Positions 1 to 7,316 of a stretch of 30,243 bases of DNA are shown here, in pieces (positions within the stretch are counted from its first letter, which is position 1; each line of letters begins with the position of its first letter). The notes beneath the pieces were generated by a model. It did no database searches, was not told where the DNA came from, and saw nothing but the letters and a program-made list of their open reading frames with translations. This stretch comes from Candidatus Shapirobacteria bacterium (GTDB lineage Bacteria > Patescibacteria > Microgenomatia > UBA12405). Location of the stretch: assembly GCA_028710865.1 (NCBI GenBank), contig JAQTUF010000001.1, positions 1 to 30,243 of the forward strand, read 5' to 3'. Both the position numbers and the translations under genes were made by a program.

Positions 1-2
1 GA

Positions 3-695
3 TTGATTGGTGGTGGAAGCAATCCACGACCAGGTGAAGTGTCATTGGCCCATAGAGGAGTTTTATTTTTGGACGAATTTCCAGAATTTGGGAGAAATTC
101 TTTGGAAGCATTACGGCAACCATTGGAAGATGGTTTGGTAACTATTTGTCGAGCGGCTGGATCAGTAACTTTTCCAGCCCAATTTATGTTGATTGCTGCT
201 GCTAATCCTTGCCCGTGTGGATATTTTGGTGACCCCAAAAAAGAATGTAAATGTTCAACTTTTCAAATTTTGAATTATCGAAAAAAATTATCAGGGCCAA
301 TAATGGATCGAATTGATCTTCATTTGACAGTCCCGGCAGTTGATGTAAATCACTTAATGATAGGTAAAAATGAAATTAATAATAATGAAAAATCAGAAAA
401 TATTAAAAAAAGAGTAATTTCCGCCCGAAAAATACAAACTGAAAGATTTAAAAATTTGATTCATGTTCATAGTAATTCAGATATGAAAAATCGTCATTTA
501 AAAGAGTTTGCCAATTTAACTGGCAATGCTAATTTACTTCTAAAACAAGCAGTTAATAAATTTAATTTATCAGCTAGGGTTTATTTTAGATTAATAAAAG
601 TGGCTCGGACAATTGCTGATTTAGAAAATAGTAATGATATAAAAGAAACTCATATTGCCGAAGCGCTGCAGTATAGAGTTAAAAGTGAAGAATAA
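3..695 (+). CDS. comM: ComM/YifB family AAA+ ATPase, C-terminal part (gene cut by the window edge)
   Basis: ComM is a hexameric AAA+ helicase that drives branch migration during integration of incoming single-stranded DNA in natural transformation. The visible 230 residues are the second half of a roughly 500-residue protein. They begin inside the AAA+ domain, with a conserved GGGSNPRPGEVSLAH stretch, then the Walker B LFLDEF (about residues 21-26), a cysteine cluster CPCGYFGD...CKC (about 70-84), the DRIDLH sensor/arginine segment (about 102-107), and the C-terminal Mg-chelatase helical domain ending ADLENSNDIKETHIAEALQYR. The reading frame is open at the left edge, so the TTG at base 3 is not a real start. 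The gene is followed after 3 nt by yraN and then dprA, a common DNA-uptake neighbourhood. Assignment is confident; the N-terminus and Walker A lie outside the window. Confidence 0.93.
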   Translation: MIGGGSNPRPGEVSLAHRGVLFLDEFPEFGRNSLEALRQPLEDGLVTICRAAGSVTFPAQFMLIAAANPCPCGYFGDPKKECKCSTFQILNYRKKLSGPIMDRIDLHLTVPAVDVNHLMIGKNEINNNEKSENIKKRVISARKIQTERFKNLIHVHSNSDMKNRHLKEFANLTGNANLLLKQAVNKFNLSARVYFRLIKVARTIADLENSNDIKETHIAEALQYRVKSEE

Positions 696-698
696 AAA

Positions 699-1082
699 AT
701 GAATTATAAAAATAAAATACAGAACTATAAAAAAGGGAGAGAAGGAGAAGAAATTGCTCGAGAATATTTGATTAAAAAAGGGTTTAGATTAATTGAATCA
801 AATTATAGTAATAAACTGGGAGAAATTGACTTAATAATGGTAGATAAGGATATATTGATATTTGTCGAAGTGAAATTAAAAATTGGTGATAGATTTGGAA
901 CTCCAGAAGAAATGATTAATAAATATAAATTAAGTCGGATTAAACGAATAGCTGAAGGATTTTTAGTTTTGGAAAAAGTGGCAAATAATTATCAAAAATA
1001 TCGAATTGATGCTGTCTGTATAGTTTTGGATGGAAATAAAAAAGTAGAACGAATTAATCATTATGAAAATGTGCAATTATGA
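699..1082 (+). CDS. yraN: YraN family (UPF0102) predicted endonuclease-fold protein
   Basis: This 127-residue protein has the length and motif order of the YraN/UPF0102 family. A basic N-terminal helix contains GREGEEIAREYL (about residues 13-24), then GEIDLI (41-46) and VEVK (56-59), the E...D...ExK arrangement of a restriction-endonuclease-like nuclease fold. The family is linked to DNA processing and is often found beside dprA and comM, as here; its exact substrate is not established. The ATG lies 3 nt after the comM stop. The TGA stop overlaps the dprA start as ATGA, so the three genes probably share one transcript and are translationally coupled. No strong Shine-Dalgarno site is visible. 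Confidence 0.88.
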   Translation: MNYKNKIQNYKKGREGEEIAREYLIKKGFRLIESNYSNKLGEIDLIMVDKDILIFVEVKLKIGDRFGTPEEMINKYKLSRIKRIAEGFLVLEKVANNYQKYRIDAVCIVLDGNKKVERINHYENVQL

Positions 1083-1957
1083 ATGAATGGAAAAAGTGGT
1101 CAATAAAAATAATTGAACAAAAAGATTTTCCGGCAAATTTAAAACAAGTGACTCCCCTACCTGAAAAATTATTTTACAGAGGGGAGTGGAATGAAAAACT
1201 TTTTAAAAATGTTTTAGCAGTAGTTGGTAGTAGAAAGATTACTCGATATGGTAAAGAAATAATTGAGAAAATGATGCCAGAAATTATATTTCGAAAAACT
1301 ACTGTAATATCTGGATTTATGTATGGGGTTGATAGCGAAGCTCATTGGAAATGTTTAGAATTAGGAGGAAAAACAATAGCAGTATTGGGTAACGGTTTGG
1401 ATTATTTGTACCCGACAGAAAATGATAAGTTGTATACTAAAATTTTGGAAACCGGAGGAATAGTTATTTCTGAATACGAAAAAGATTTTAAAGCAACAAC
1501 TTGGACTTTCCCTCAACGAAACAGAATAGTATCAGGACTGTCAACTGTAGGAATACTAATAATCGAGGCAGGAATAAAATCAGGTAGTTTAATTACAGCT
1601 AAATTGGGAATGAATCAGAAAAAACAAATATTGGCAATCCCTGGACCAATAAATTCAAAGGCTTCCGAAGGGACTAATTGGTTAATAAAATCAGGAGCAG
1701 CAAGAATAGTTACTGAACCAAATGATATTTTTGAAGATAAGATTCAAATGCCAAACCAAGAATCTTTGTTTAAAGATTATAGTAATCTATCTGATTTGGA
1801 AAGAAATATAATTGACATTTTAGAAAATGAAGCAGTAACAACAGATGAAATTTGTCAAAAAACTAAAAAACCAATAAATGAGGTCTCGACTACCCTATCA
1901 ATGATGATGATAAAAGATTTGATAATGGAAACTGATGGGAAATTTTATATTTCTTAA
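1079..1957 (+). CDS. dprA: DNA-processing protein DprA (Smf)
   Basis: DprA binds incoming single-stranded DNA in the cytoplasm and loads RecA during transformation. The 292 residues include the Rossmann-like fold with VVGSRK (about 48-53), the phosphate-binding SGFMYGVDSEAH (78-89), AVLGNGLDYLYP, a FPQRNRIVSGLS segment, EAGIKSGSLITA and AIPGPINSKASEGTNWLI. A C-terminal winged-helix-like domain follows (about 235-292, starting near LSDLERNIIDIL), as in full-length DprA. The N-terminal SAM domain of some homologues is short or missing. The start overlaps the yraN stop by 4 nt. The stop overlaps the stop of the convergent membrane protein gene by 4 nt, so no separate terminator fits between them. 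With comM and yraN this suggests a competence-related operon. Confidence 0.93.
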   Translation: MNEWKKWSIKIIEQKDFPANLKQVTPLPEKLFYRGEWNEKLFKNVLAVVGSRKITRYGKEIIEKMMPEIIFRKTTVISGFMYGVDSEAHWKCLELGGKTIAVLGNGLDYLYPTENDKLYTKILETGGIVISEYEKDFKATTWTFPQRNRIVSGLSTVGILIIEAGIKSGSLITAKLGMNQKKQILAIPGPINSKASEGTNWLIKSGAARIVTEPNDIFEDKIQMPNQESLFKDYSNLSDLERNIIDILENEAVTTDEICQKTKKPINEVSTTLSMMMIKDLIMETDGKFYIS

Positions 1958-3090
1958 AGATAATTGGTCCAGTCGGAGATAGGGGCAACATTACCACACA
2001 CAAAATTGATGGCGTATAAAACAATAGCTGGAATAAGTAAAATTAAAATAATTTTTAATGGTTTTTTATTAAGAGGTTTTTTATAAGCTAATAATAAAAA
2101 TGGGTAGATTGGAGCAATATAGCGACTAATATCCCGATGAGCCACAAAAAGAGTAGCAATTAAAAAGACTAATGGATAAATAGCAACGATATCAAATTTA
2201 TATTTTTTGATAAGTCGATAAACACCATAAAAAACGATAAGAAAAATATAAATGACATCTTCCAGCCAAATAGTATTAATCCAAGATTTGGTACTAATAA
2301 AAACAGTGTAAGGAAGAAAGTTGAGGTGAAAATTATCCCCGCTGTGGAAATAAGCCCAAAAATCCCCTGTTTGAAGAAAATAAAGATAAAAAATTAAAAG
2401 AATAGTAATTGGGACTAAAATAAAAGGAAAATATTGTCTTAGCACTTGACTCAGCTTCTTGGTTTTTACCAAACCTCTAATAGCGATAACCCCATAAGCA
2501 ACTAATAATAAAATTCCAGGACTTTTAAAGGCTTGAGCAGCAGCAGCAAAAATAGCTGCTAGCCAAAATTTATCTTTCTTAAAAAAGAAAACAGAAGCTA
2601 AAGTGGTAGCCAAAAACCAAGTTTCTGGAGCACCAATTTGACGAAGAACAAAAAATCTGGCTGGGAAAAATAAAAAGATAATTGACAGCCAAAAAGCTTT
2701 TTTGGGTTTAGTAAATAATTTTAATAGTTCAAATAAAATTAAACTCAAAAATATCGATCCCAAAAGAGTAGAAAAAATCATGGCCTTGGGACCGGTAGTA
2801 AAATTATTAAAAAACTTAATTAGAGTGGGAAAAGCTGGGAAATGAGCGGGATAATATTCAAGTGATTGAGGCAGTGAAAAATTGGGACCGATACAATCTT
2901 TGTTGTAACCACATTTGGATATAACCATATAGTTGGGACCATCGTAATTGGCAAAAAGAGTTTCCAGTGAAACTTGATTAAAACCGATTTTACCAGGAAC
3001 ATTAAAATAGAAAATCAGCCAAAAAAGAAGAGTAGTAAGTATAGTCAGAGCCACAAGCTTAAAATGATAGCTAAATTTGGTAAAATACAT
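1954..3090 (-). CDS. Multi-pass membrane protein, GPI/dolichol-type mannosyltransferase-like (GT-C)
   Basis: The 378-residue protein has an N-terminal membrane helix (about residues 12-30), a first extracytoplasmic loop with YDGPNYMVISKCGYN and YYPAHFPAFPTLIKFF, and then about eight to nine hydrophobic segments. The aromatic/Asp first loop and YxPxxPxxP pattern resemble the GPI mannosyltransferase 2 (PIG-V) family of GT-C enzymes, which use a polyprenyl-phosphate sugar at the outer face of the membrane. The acceptor is unknown; glycolipid or protein glycosylation is plausible. It is convergent with dprA and divergent from tRNA-Glu. A TAGAAT -10-like box on the minus strand at 3098-3103 lies 7 nt before the ATG, suggesting a nearly leaderless mRNA. 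GT-C assignment is fairly sure; the subfamily is not. Confidence 0.7.
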   Translation of the reverse strand: MYFTKFSYHFKLVALTILTTLLFWLIFYFNVPGKIGFNQVSLETLFANYDGPNYMVISKCGYNKDCIGPNFSLPQSLEYYPAHFPAFPTLIKFFNNFTTGPKAMIFSTLLGSIFLSLILFELLKLFTKPKKAFWLSIIFLFFPARFFVLRQIGAPETWFLATTLASVFFFKKDKFWLAAIFAAAAQAFKSPGILLLVAYGVIAIRGLVKTKKLSQVLRQYFPFILVPITILLIFYLYFLQTGDFWAYFHSGDNFHLNFLPYTVFISTKSWINTIWLEDVIYIFLIVFYGVYRLIKKYKFDIVAIYPLVFLIATLFVAHRDISRYIAPIYPFLLLAYKKPLNKKPLKIILILLIPAIVLYAINFVCGNVAPISDWTNYL

Positions 3091-3097
3091 CTGTTTA

Positions 3098-3103
3098 ATT
3101 CTA
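3098..3103 (-). promoter_or_regulatory. -10 element of the GT-C membrane protein gene
   Basis: On the minus strand the box TAGAAT lies 7 nt before the ATG at 3090, so transcription would begin almost at the start codon. TG precedes it directly, without the usual one-base spacer. No good -35 is visible. Confidence 0.4.
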
Positions 3104-3113
3104 CAACAATTTA

Positions 3114-3185
3114 GGCCCTATCGTCTAATGGTTAGGACGGCAGATTCTCATTCTGCTAATCGGAGTTCGATTCTCCGTAGGGTCA
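3114..3185 (+). tRNA. tRNA-Glu (anticodon CTC)
   Basis: The 72 nt fold into a full cloverleaf. The acceptor stem is GGCCCTA/TAGGGTC (one G-T pair), 3114-3120 with 3178-3184. The D arm has GTC/GAC with loop TAATGGTTAG. The anticodon stem GCAGA/TCTGC (3140-3144 with 3152-3156) carries loop TTCTCAT, giving anticodon CTC at 3147-3149 for GAG. The T arm is CGGAG/CTCCG around TTCGATT (3161-3177). The discriminator is A3185 and CCA is not encoded. The gene sits between the minus-strand GT-C gene and a serine recombinase gene, a typical integration neighbourhood. Confidence 0.95.
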
Positions 3186-3342
3186 CAATTATCGTCAGGT
3201 TCAGTCCGACCCGTATACCTGAGCAAATAATCCCTATTTTTCCTATTAACTTCTTCTTGCTTTACTCAAAATGCTGTTTTAGATCCTGTAATGTGTCATT
3301 TTACCCCTAAGAATAGTCACTATTATAACCACGAAAAACCCG

Positions 3343-3356
3343 CTTACCTCTGTAAG
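3343..3356 (-). terminator. Weak hairpin terminator candidate after the recombinase gene
   Basis: Read on the minus strand just past the recombinase stop, CTTAC-AGAG-GTAAG forms a 5-bp hairpin followed by CGGGTTTTT. The stem is short, so this is tentative. The rest of 3186-3342 holds only a 6-bp dyad TCAGGT/ACCTGA (3195-3200 with 3217-3222) and no convincing gene. Confidence 0.35.
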
Positions 3357-3360
3357 TTTG

Positions 3361-4731
3361 TTATTTTTGTATAATTATCGTTTTATTTCTCAATACAAAT
3401 TTTGTCTTTATAAATGAGATTGCTTCTTGCCGTTCTTCTGATGTACCAATTTGGAGAATGTGGAGTAAATAATTTTTAGTCATTTCATTTTTATCTGTTA
3501 TTTTTTGAGGAATTATTTTAAATTCAGATAAGTGGCCATCTAAATATTCTTGATTAAGAACTTGAGTTTTTAGTCGATGATATCGATTAATATCTTCTTC
3601 GATTTTTCGAGAGATACCAGTTTGGTTAAATTTAATTTTGTCGATGTTGGCAATTAATTGTTTGATTAAATCACTTTCGGTAATATAGGGTTCGTTACAT
3701 TCATAATTGGCTGATTTAGTACAGTGATAATAAATATGTTTAGTAAAACCACCATGTTTTAATTTTCTAAATTTATCTTCGGCGGTTACTTTACTTCCAC
3801 AGCTACCGCAAATAAAAATACTTTTGAATGGGAAAAGTTTATTATTATGACCTTTAGGGATAGTTTGTAGAGTTACTTGAACTTTATCGAATAATTCTTT
3901 AGTAATTAATGGTTTATATTTTCCTTTATACCAATTACCACTGCCAACTGGAAATTCAAATTCACCATAATAGAATGGATTTTTGAGAGCAGAATAAATT
4001 TTGCTTAATGGCATTTGTTTATTGTTTCTACTTTTGAATCCAATTCTATCTAACCAATGTTTGATAGCTCGGCCACTATGACCTTGATAAGCAACTCTTT
4101 CAAACATACCAACAATAAATGAAGCTCTGTCTGGATCGGGAATAATTAGTTCATCTTTGTAGCCATCGCCTGGTTGATTTAGATAACCCGTTGGAGCAAC
4201 ACTTGGTCGCCAACCCATAGTACATTTAGTTCTCAATCCCCTTTCTACATTTAATCCTTTGTTATCGTTTTCTAATTTTGCTTGTGAGCAAAGAATCATC
4301 AATAAAAATTTTTCGTTTGGACTGTTAGTGAAGCTTTGCGAATAAGTTTGGATTTTTGTTAGCTTGCCTTGATCCATGAGATCAACTATTGATCCTAAGT
4401 CTCCGGCATTACGACTTAACCGGTCTGGTGCCCAGGTAAGTATTCCATTGAATTTATTTTGTCTAACTTGTTGAAGTAGTTCCATAAATACTGGACGAGA
4501 TCCAGACATCTTGGCCGAATGGCTTTCCTGCTTAATTTCTTTTATTTTTATTCCATCCCGTTTAGCTAATTCTTTCATTTCGTCAATCTGTGAACCAATC
4601 GACATGGTTTGTCTTTCGTCAGATTCTGAAGATTTGCGAGCATAAAGGCAGTATTCTATTTTTGGTGTATCTGTAGGTTTATTTTGATAATATGTTGTCA
4701 TCTCAGTAACCAATGTACCGCCGTATTTCAT
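3361..4731 (-). CDS. Serine site-specific recombinase (large resolvase/integrase type)
   Basis: The 456-residue protein cuts and rejoins DNA through a 5'-phosphoserine link. The N-terminal resolvase domain has YARKSS with the probable nucleophile Ser34, SIGSQIDEM, and the DRLSRNAGDLG arginine motif (about 103-113). A recombinase domain follows (about 175-290), then a zinc beta-ribbon with FICGSCGSK and YYHC...YEC (about 310-355), and a C-terminal helical part. This is the large serine recombinase architecture, at the short end of its length range. An in-frame ATG ten codons downstream (MTTYYQNK) may be the true start. The gene lies beside tRNA-Glu with dyads just upstream, so it may be the integrase of an island or an in-place regulator of a local inversion. 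No partner excisionase is seen. Confidence 0.9.
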   Translation of the reverse strand: MKYGGTLVTEMTTYYQNKPTDTPKIEYCLYARKSSESDERQTMSIGSQIDEMKELAKRDGIKIKEIKQESHSAKMSGSRPVFMELLQQVRQNKFNGILTWAPDRLSRNAGDLGSIVDLMDQGKLTKIQTYSQSFTNSPNEKFLLMILCSQAKLENDNKGLNVERGLRTKCTMGWRPSVAPTGYLNQPGDGYKDELIIPDPDRASFIVGMFERVAYQGHSGRAIKHWLDRIGFKSRNNKQMPLSKIYSALKNPFYYGEFEFPVGSGNWYKGKYKPLITKELFDKVQVTLQTIPKGHNNKLFPFKSIFICGSCGSKVTAEDKFRKLKHGGFTKHIYYHCTKSANYECNEPYITESDLIKQLIANIDKIKFNQTGISRKIEEDINRYHRLKTQVLNQEYLDGHLSEFKIIPQKITDKNEMTKNYLLHILQIGTSEERQEAISFIKTKFVLRNKTIIIQK

Positions 4732-4733
4732 GG

Positions 4734-4746
4734 AAGTCTAGGACTT
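4734..4746. repeat. Dyad AAGTC-TAG-GACTT beside the recombinase start
   Basis: A perfect 5-bp inverted repeat around a 3-nt centre lies 3 nt upstream of the annotated recombinase ATG. Short dyads of this sort can be recombinase binding or crossover sites, or an operator. The neighbouring GTACCGC...GAAGTCTA...ATTTAAT...TTCG pattern recurs imperfectly at about 4894-4935. Confidence 0.35.
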
Positions 4747-4870
4747 ATTTAATATTCGTTTGATCCTTTTGATGGTCGAGAAGAATTTGTCAATATAGTT
4801 TTTATTTCTTGATAACAGATACCAGTAGAAATATTTTTCCGATCTCTTAACAAGGGTTTTTAGCTTATTT

Positions 4871-4893
4871 TTGTCCTCTATCATTAAGGACAA
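4871..4893. repeat. 7-bp inverted repeat TTGTCCT/AGGACAA
   Basis: TTGTCCT (4871-4877) pairs with AGGACAA (4887-4893) across a 9-nt loop in the 222-nt gap between the recombinase and the GNAT gene. It could be a transcription-blocking hairpin or part of an attachment site. It has no T-tract on either side that would make it a classical terminator. Confidence 0.3.
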
Positions 4894-4907
4894 GGTACCG
4901 CAAGGTT

Positions 4908-4921
4908 TATAGAAGTCTATA
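4908..4921. repeat. Dyad TATAG-AAGT-CTATA
   Basis: A perfect 5-bp inverted repeat that contains a second copy of the AAGTCTA sequence found at the recombinase start. It lies just upstream of the GNAT gene promoter and may be an operator or a second half of a recombination site. Confidence 0.3.
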
Positions 4922-4938
4922 ATTAATTTAATTTCGAT

Positions 4939-4947
4939 TGATATAAT
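4939..4947 (+). promoter_or_regulatory. Extended -10 promoter of the GNAT gene
   Basis: TG-A-TATAAT ends 6 nt before the ATG at 4954, a perfect extended -10. Transcription would start at or next to the start codon, giving a leaderless mRNA. Confidence 0.6.
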
Positions 4948-4953
4948 TCCAAT

Positions 4954-5424
4954 ATGGAGATTAAATTAATTATAGTAAAAGAGGAGGAAAAAGTAGTTTT
5001 AAAAGAGTTAATAGAAGAATATGAGAAAGAACTGTTAAATATAGAAAACCCTAGTGAATATAAATATTTAGATAGTTATTGGGAAAAAGAAAATAGATTC
5101 CCTTATTTTATTAAAATAGACGATAAGATTGGAGGATTTGTCTTAGTAAACGGACATACATTAGTTAATAAAGATGGTAAAAATATTGCTGAATTTTATG
5201 TAAAAAAAGAATTTAGAAAAAATAGAGTTGGAAAAACGACAGCGATGGAAGTTTTTGATTTATTTAAGGGAAATTGGGAAGTTAGAGAAATTGAGGAAAA
5301 TCCAAACGCAAGAACTTTTTGGGTAAAAGTCATTGATGAATATACTGGACATGAATTTAAAGAAGTAAAAATGAATAACCAGAGTTGGGTTGGATGGATT
5401 CAAACTTTTAATAATTTATTATAA
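4954..5424 (+). CDS. GNAT family N-acetyltransferase
   Basis: The 156-residue protein has the layout of a small GNAT acetyltransferase: an N-terminal helix pair, strand FIKIDDKIGGFVLVN (about 53-67), then AEFYVKKEFRKNRVG (about 77-91) which matches strand beta4 and the acetyl-CoA pyrophosphate loop (R-x-x-x-x-G). The C-terminal part contains NPNARTFW, typical of the last helix and strand. The substrate is not apparent. It follows the perfect extended -10 promoter and is 2 nt from the ABC-F gene downstream, so the two are probably co-transcribed. A small acetyltransferase next to an ABC-F protein would fit a resistance pair, but that is inference only. Confidence 0.75.
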   Translation: MEIKLIIVKEEEKVVLKELIEEYEKELLNIENPSEYKYLDSYWEKENRFPYFIKIDDKIGGFVLVNGHTLVNKDGKNIAEFYVKKEFRKNRVGKTTAMEVFDLFKGNWEVREIEENPNARTFWVKVIDEYTGHEFKEVKMNNQSWVGWIQTFNNLL

Positions 5425-5426
5425 TT

Positions 5427-6884
5427 ATGATTAAAGTTGAAAACATGTCATTTAAATGGACAGACAAACCTATTTTTGACAATATAAGTTTTAGTGTTAA
5501 TGATGGTGAAAAAATTGGTTTGGTCGGTATTAATGGTTCTGGAAAAACTACTTTGTTTAAAATTTTATCTGGACTAGAACAGGCCGACGATGGCCATATT
5601 AGAATTGATAATAAAATGACTTTTGTTCCGCAAGAGATTAAATATGATGAAATCATGGATCGTTCTAAAAATATTTTTGACTATTTAAACCCTTTCAATA
5701 AGCCAATATATGAAGTTACAAGAATTTTGGTTGGATTAGGTTTAAAAAAAATAAATCTTGATGATAGTCCTCAAATTTTAAGCGGTGGTCAAAAAACTAG
5801 ATTAGCGCTAGCTCGAGCAATTTTAGACCAATCTAAAATATTGCTTCTTGATGAACCAACTAATTTTTTAGATGAGGAAGGTAAAAAATGGGTTATAAGT
5901 TTTATCAGTCGTTTTAAAGGTACATTAATACTTGTTTCCCATGATTTAGATTTACTTGATGGCACTCTTAATAAAATTTTTTATATTAATTCTCAAACCA
6001 AAAAAATTGATATTTATGGTGGAAATTATAGTAATTTTGTTGAGTTAAAAGGAAACAAAGAAGATTTATTGAAACGCAAAGTTGAGACCGAACAAAAACA
6101 TCTAAGGCAAATGAAGCAAGGTTTATTAAAGATTTCTCATTTTAAATCTAAAAAAGGAGTGAAAGTTAAATTAAATCTACAAAGGAGAATTGAAAAAGCT
6201 GAAGAGAATATGCCAGTTCTACCGCCAGAAGCAAAAAAAATAAAATTAATTTTACCAGAGCCTATTTGGGTGGGTGAAATACCAATTTTTACAAAAAATA
6301 TTTCTAAATCTTTTGGACAAAAAAAAGTTTTAAACCAAGTTAATTTGACTATTAAAAGAGGAGAGAAAACTGCCTTACTTGGTCCAAATGGTGCAGGAAA
6401 ATCAACGTTGATTAAAATTTTATTAGGCAATATATTGCCTGATTCCGGCGAGGTTGTTAGGGATTCTAAACTAAAATGGGGATATTATTGTCAGGAATTA
6501 TCGGATTTAGATATGGAGATAAATTTATTTGAAACTATTAAAAAATTGGAAAGTGGCTTGAATGAAGGACAAATAAGATCATTACTTGGTAAGATGCTTT
6601 TTGTTGGGGATAAAATTTTCCAAAAAGTATCTGTTTTATCTGGCGGAGAAAAAACTCGATTATCTATCGCTCGCCTTCTGGCTCAAAATTTTAATTTTTT
6701 AGTTCTTGATGAACCAACAACTTATTTAGACTATCTTTCACAAAGATTGATACTAGATGCTATCAAATCTTATAAAGGTGCTCTTTTAATTGTTTCTCAT
6801 AACCAAGAATTTATTGATGAATTAAATGTAGATCAAACTTTCTTTTTACCAGATAATATTATTAAAAATAAATTAACTATTTAG
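5427..6884 (+). CDS. ABC-F family ATPase (ribosome-associated)
   Basis: ABC-F proteins are soluble twin-ATPase factors that enter the ribosomal E site and adjust the peptidyl transferase centre; some rescue stalled ribosomes, others expel antibiotics. The 485 residues hold two complete nucleotide-binding domains. The first has GINGSGKT (34-41), LSGGQ (118-122) and LLLDEPTNFLD (139-149). The second has GPNGAGKST (319-327), LSGGE (404-408) and VLDEPTTYLD (426-435). Between them a basic, helical linker (about 205-275) fits the P-site tRNA interaction motif. There are no membrane segments. The length matches antibiotic-resistance ABC-F proteins (Vga/Msr type), but also the shorter housekeeping Uup/EttA-like ones. 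It sits 18 nt upstream of the NDT-fold gene of the accessory cluster, which favours a self-protection role. Confidence 0.88.
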   Translation: MIKVENMSFKWTDKPIFDNISFSVNDGEKIGLVGINGSGKTTLFKILSGLEQADDGHIRIDNKMTFVPQEIKYDEIMDRSKNIFDYLNPFNKPIYEVTRILVGLGLKKINLDDSPQILSGGQKTRLALARAILDQSKILLLDEPTNFLDEEGKKWVISFISRFKGTLILVSHDLDLLDGTLNKIFYINSQTKKIDIYGGNYSNFVELKGNKEDLLKRKVETEQKHLRQMKQGLLKISHFKSKKGVKVKLNLQRRIEKAEENMPVLPPEAKKIKLILPEPIWVGEIPIFTKNISKSFGQKKVLNQVNLTIKRGEKTALLGPNGAGKSTLIKILLGNILPDSGEVVRDSKLKWGYYCQELSDLDMEINLFETIKKLESGLNEGQIRSLLGKMLFVGDKIFQKVSVLSGGEKTRLSIARLLAQNFNFLVLDEPTTYLDYLSQRLILDAIKSYKGALLIVSHNQEFIDELNVDQTFFLPDNIIKNKLTI

Positions 6885-6893
6885 TGTTAAAAT
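6885..6893 (+). promoter_or_regulatory. Extended -10 promoter of the NDT-fold gene
   Basis: TG-T-TAAAAT overlaps the ABC-F stop codon and ends 9 nt before the ATG at 6903. It would allow a nearly leaderless transcript separate from the upstream gene. Confidence 0.5.
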
Positions 6894-6902
6894 ACATCAA
6901 AT

Positions 6903-7316
6903 ATGAAAAACAATACTCGAATCGTATTTTTGTCTGGACCGATGAGAGGTATTTCACGTTCTGAAGGTTTAGCTTGGAGAAATGAGATTAAAAAAGGATT
7001 AGAACCACAATTTAAAGTTCTCCATGCTTATAGAGGTAGAGAAGAAAAGGAAACCTTTACCGATCCAAAAGGAGCAGTAATTAGAGATAAAAATGATATT
7101 ATGAGAGCAGATATTGTAATTGTTAATGATATTAATCCAAATGCAAGCATGATAGGCACAGCAATGGAAGTTTTTATGGCTCATTCACTTAATAAAATAG
7201 TTATAGTTTTTGGAGAGGGTCATTTGGAAGATTATTGGCTAAATTATCATTCCCACATTCGAGTAAAAACATTGGAAGAAGCTTGCAATGTCGTTAATAG
7301 TCTTTTTATAGAGTAA
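6903..7316 (+). CDS. Nucleoside 2-deoxyribosyltransferase-fold enzyme (possible nucleotide N-glycosidase)
   Basis: The 137-residue protein shows the short NDT fold: FLSGPMRG at the N-terminus (9-16), ADIVIVND (69-76) and GTAMEVFMAH (85-94), in which Glu89 would be the nucleophile that attacks C1' of the nucleoside. Members either swap bases between deoxynucleosides or hydrolyse nucleotides to free base, as the CMP hydrolases BlsM and MilB of blasticidin S and mildiomycin do. Sequence alone cannot tell which. It is converging with the GT-B gene (11-nt overlap of their ends) and begins the accessory cluster, so release of a base for attachment to another sugar is a reasonable inference. Nucleotide salvage is the alternative. 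Confidence 0.78.
   Translation: MKNNTRIVFLSGPMRGISRSEGLAWRNEIKKGLEPQFKVLHAYRGREEKETFTDPKGAVIRDKNDIMRADIVIVNDINPNASMIGTAMEVFMAHSLNKIVIVFGEGHLEDYWLNYHSHIRVKTLEEACNVVNSLFIE

Noticed and set aside
3198..3217. GGTTCAGTCCGACC after tRNA-Glu resembles a tRNA T-arm, as from a broken tRNA or an att duplication
   Set aside because: The stem would have only three pairs and it does not match the T-arm of the neighbouring tRNA-Glu, so an att duplication of the tRNA end is not supported.
3077..3310. A 77-codon plus-strand ORF covering tRNA-Glu
   Set aside because: It runs through the whole tRNA gene and encodes low-complexity, Cys/Phe-rich sequence with no domain. A tRNA and a protein gene in the same place on the same strand is very unlikely.
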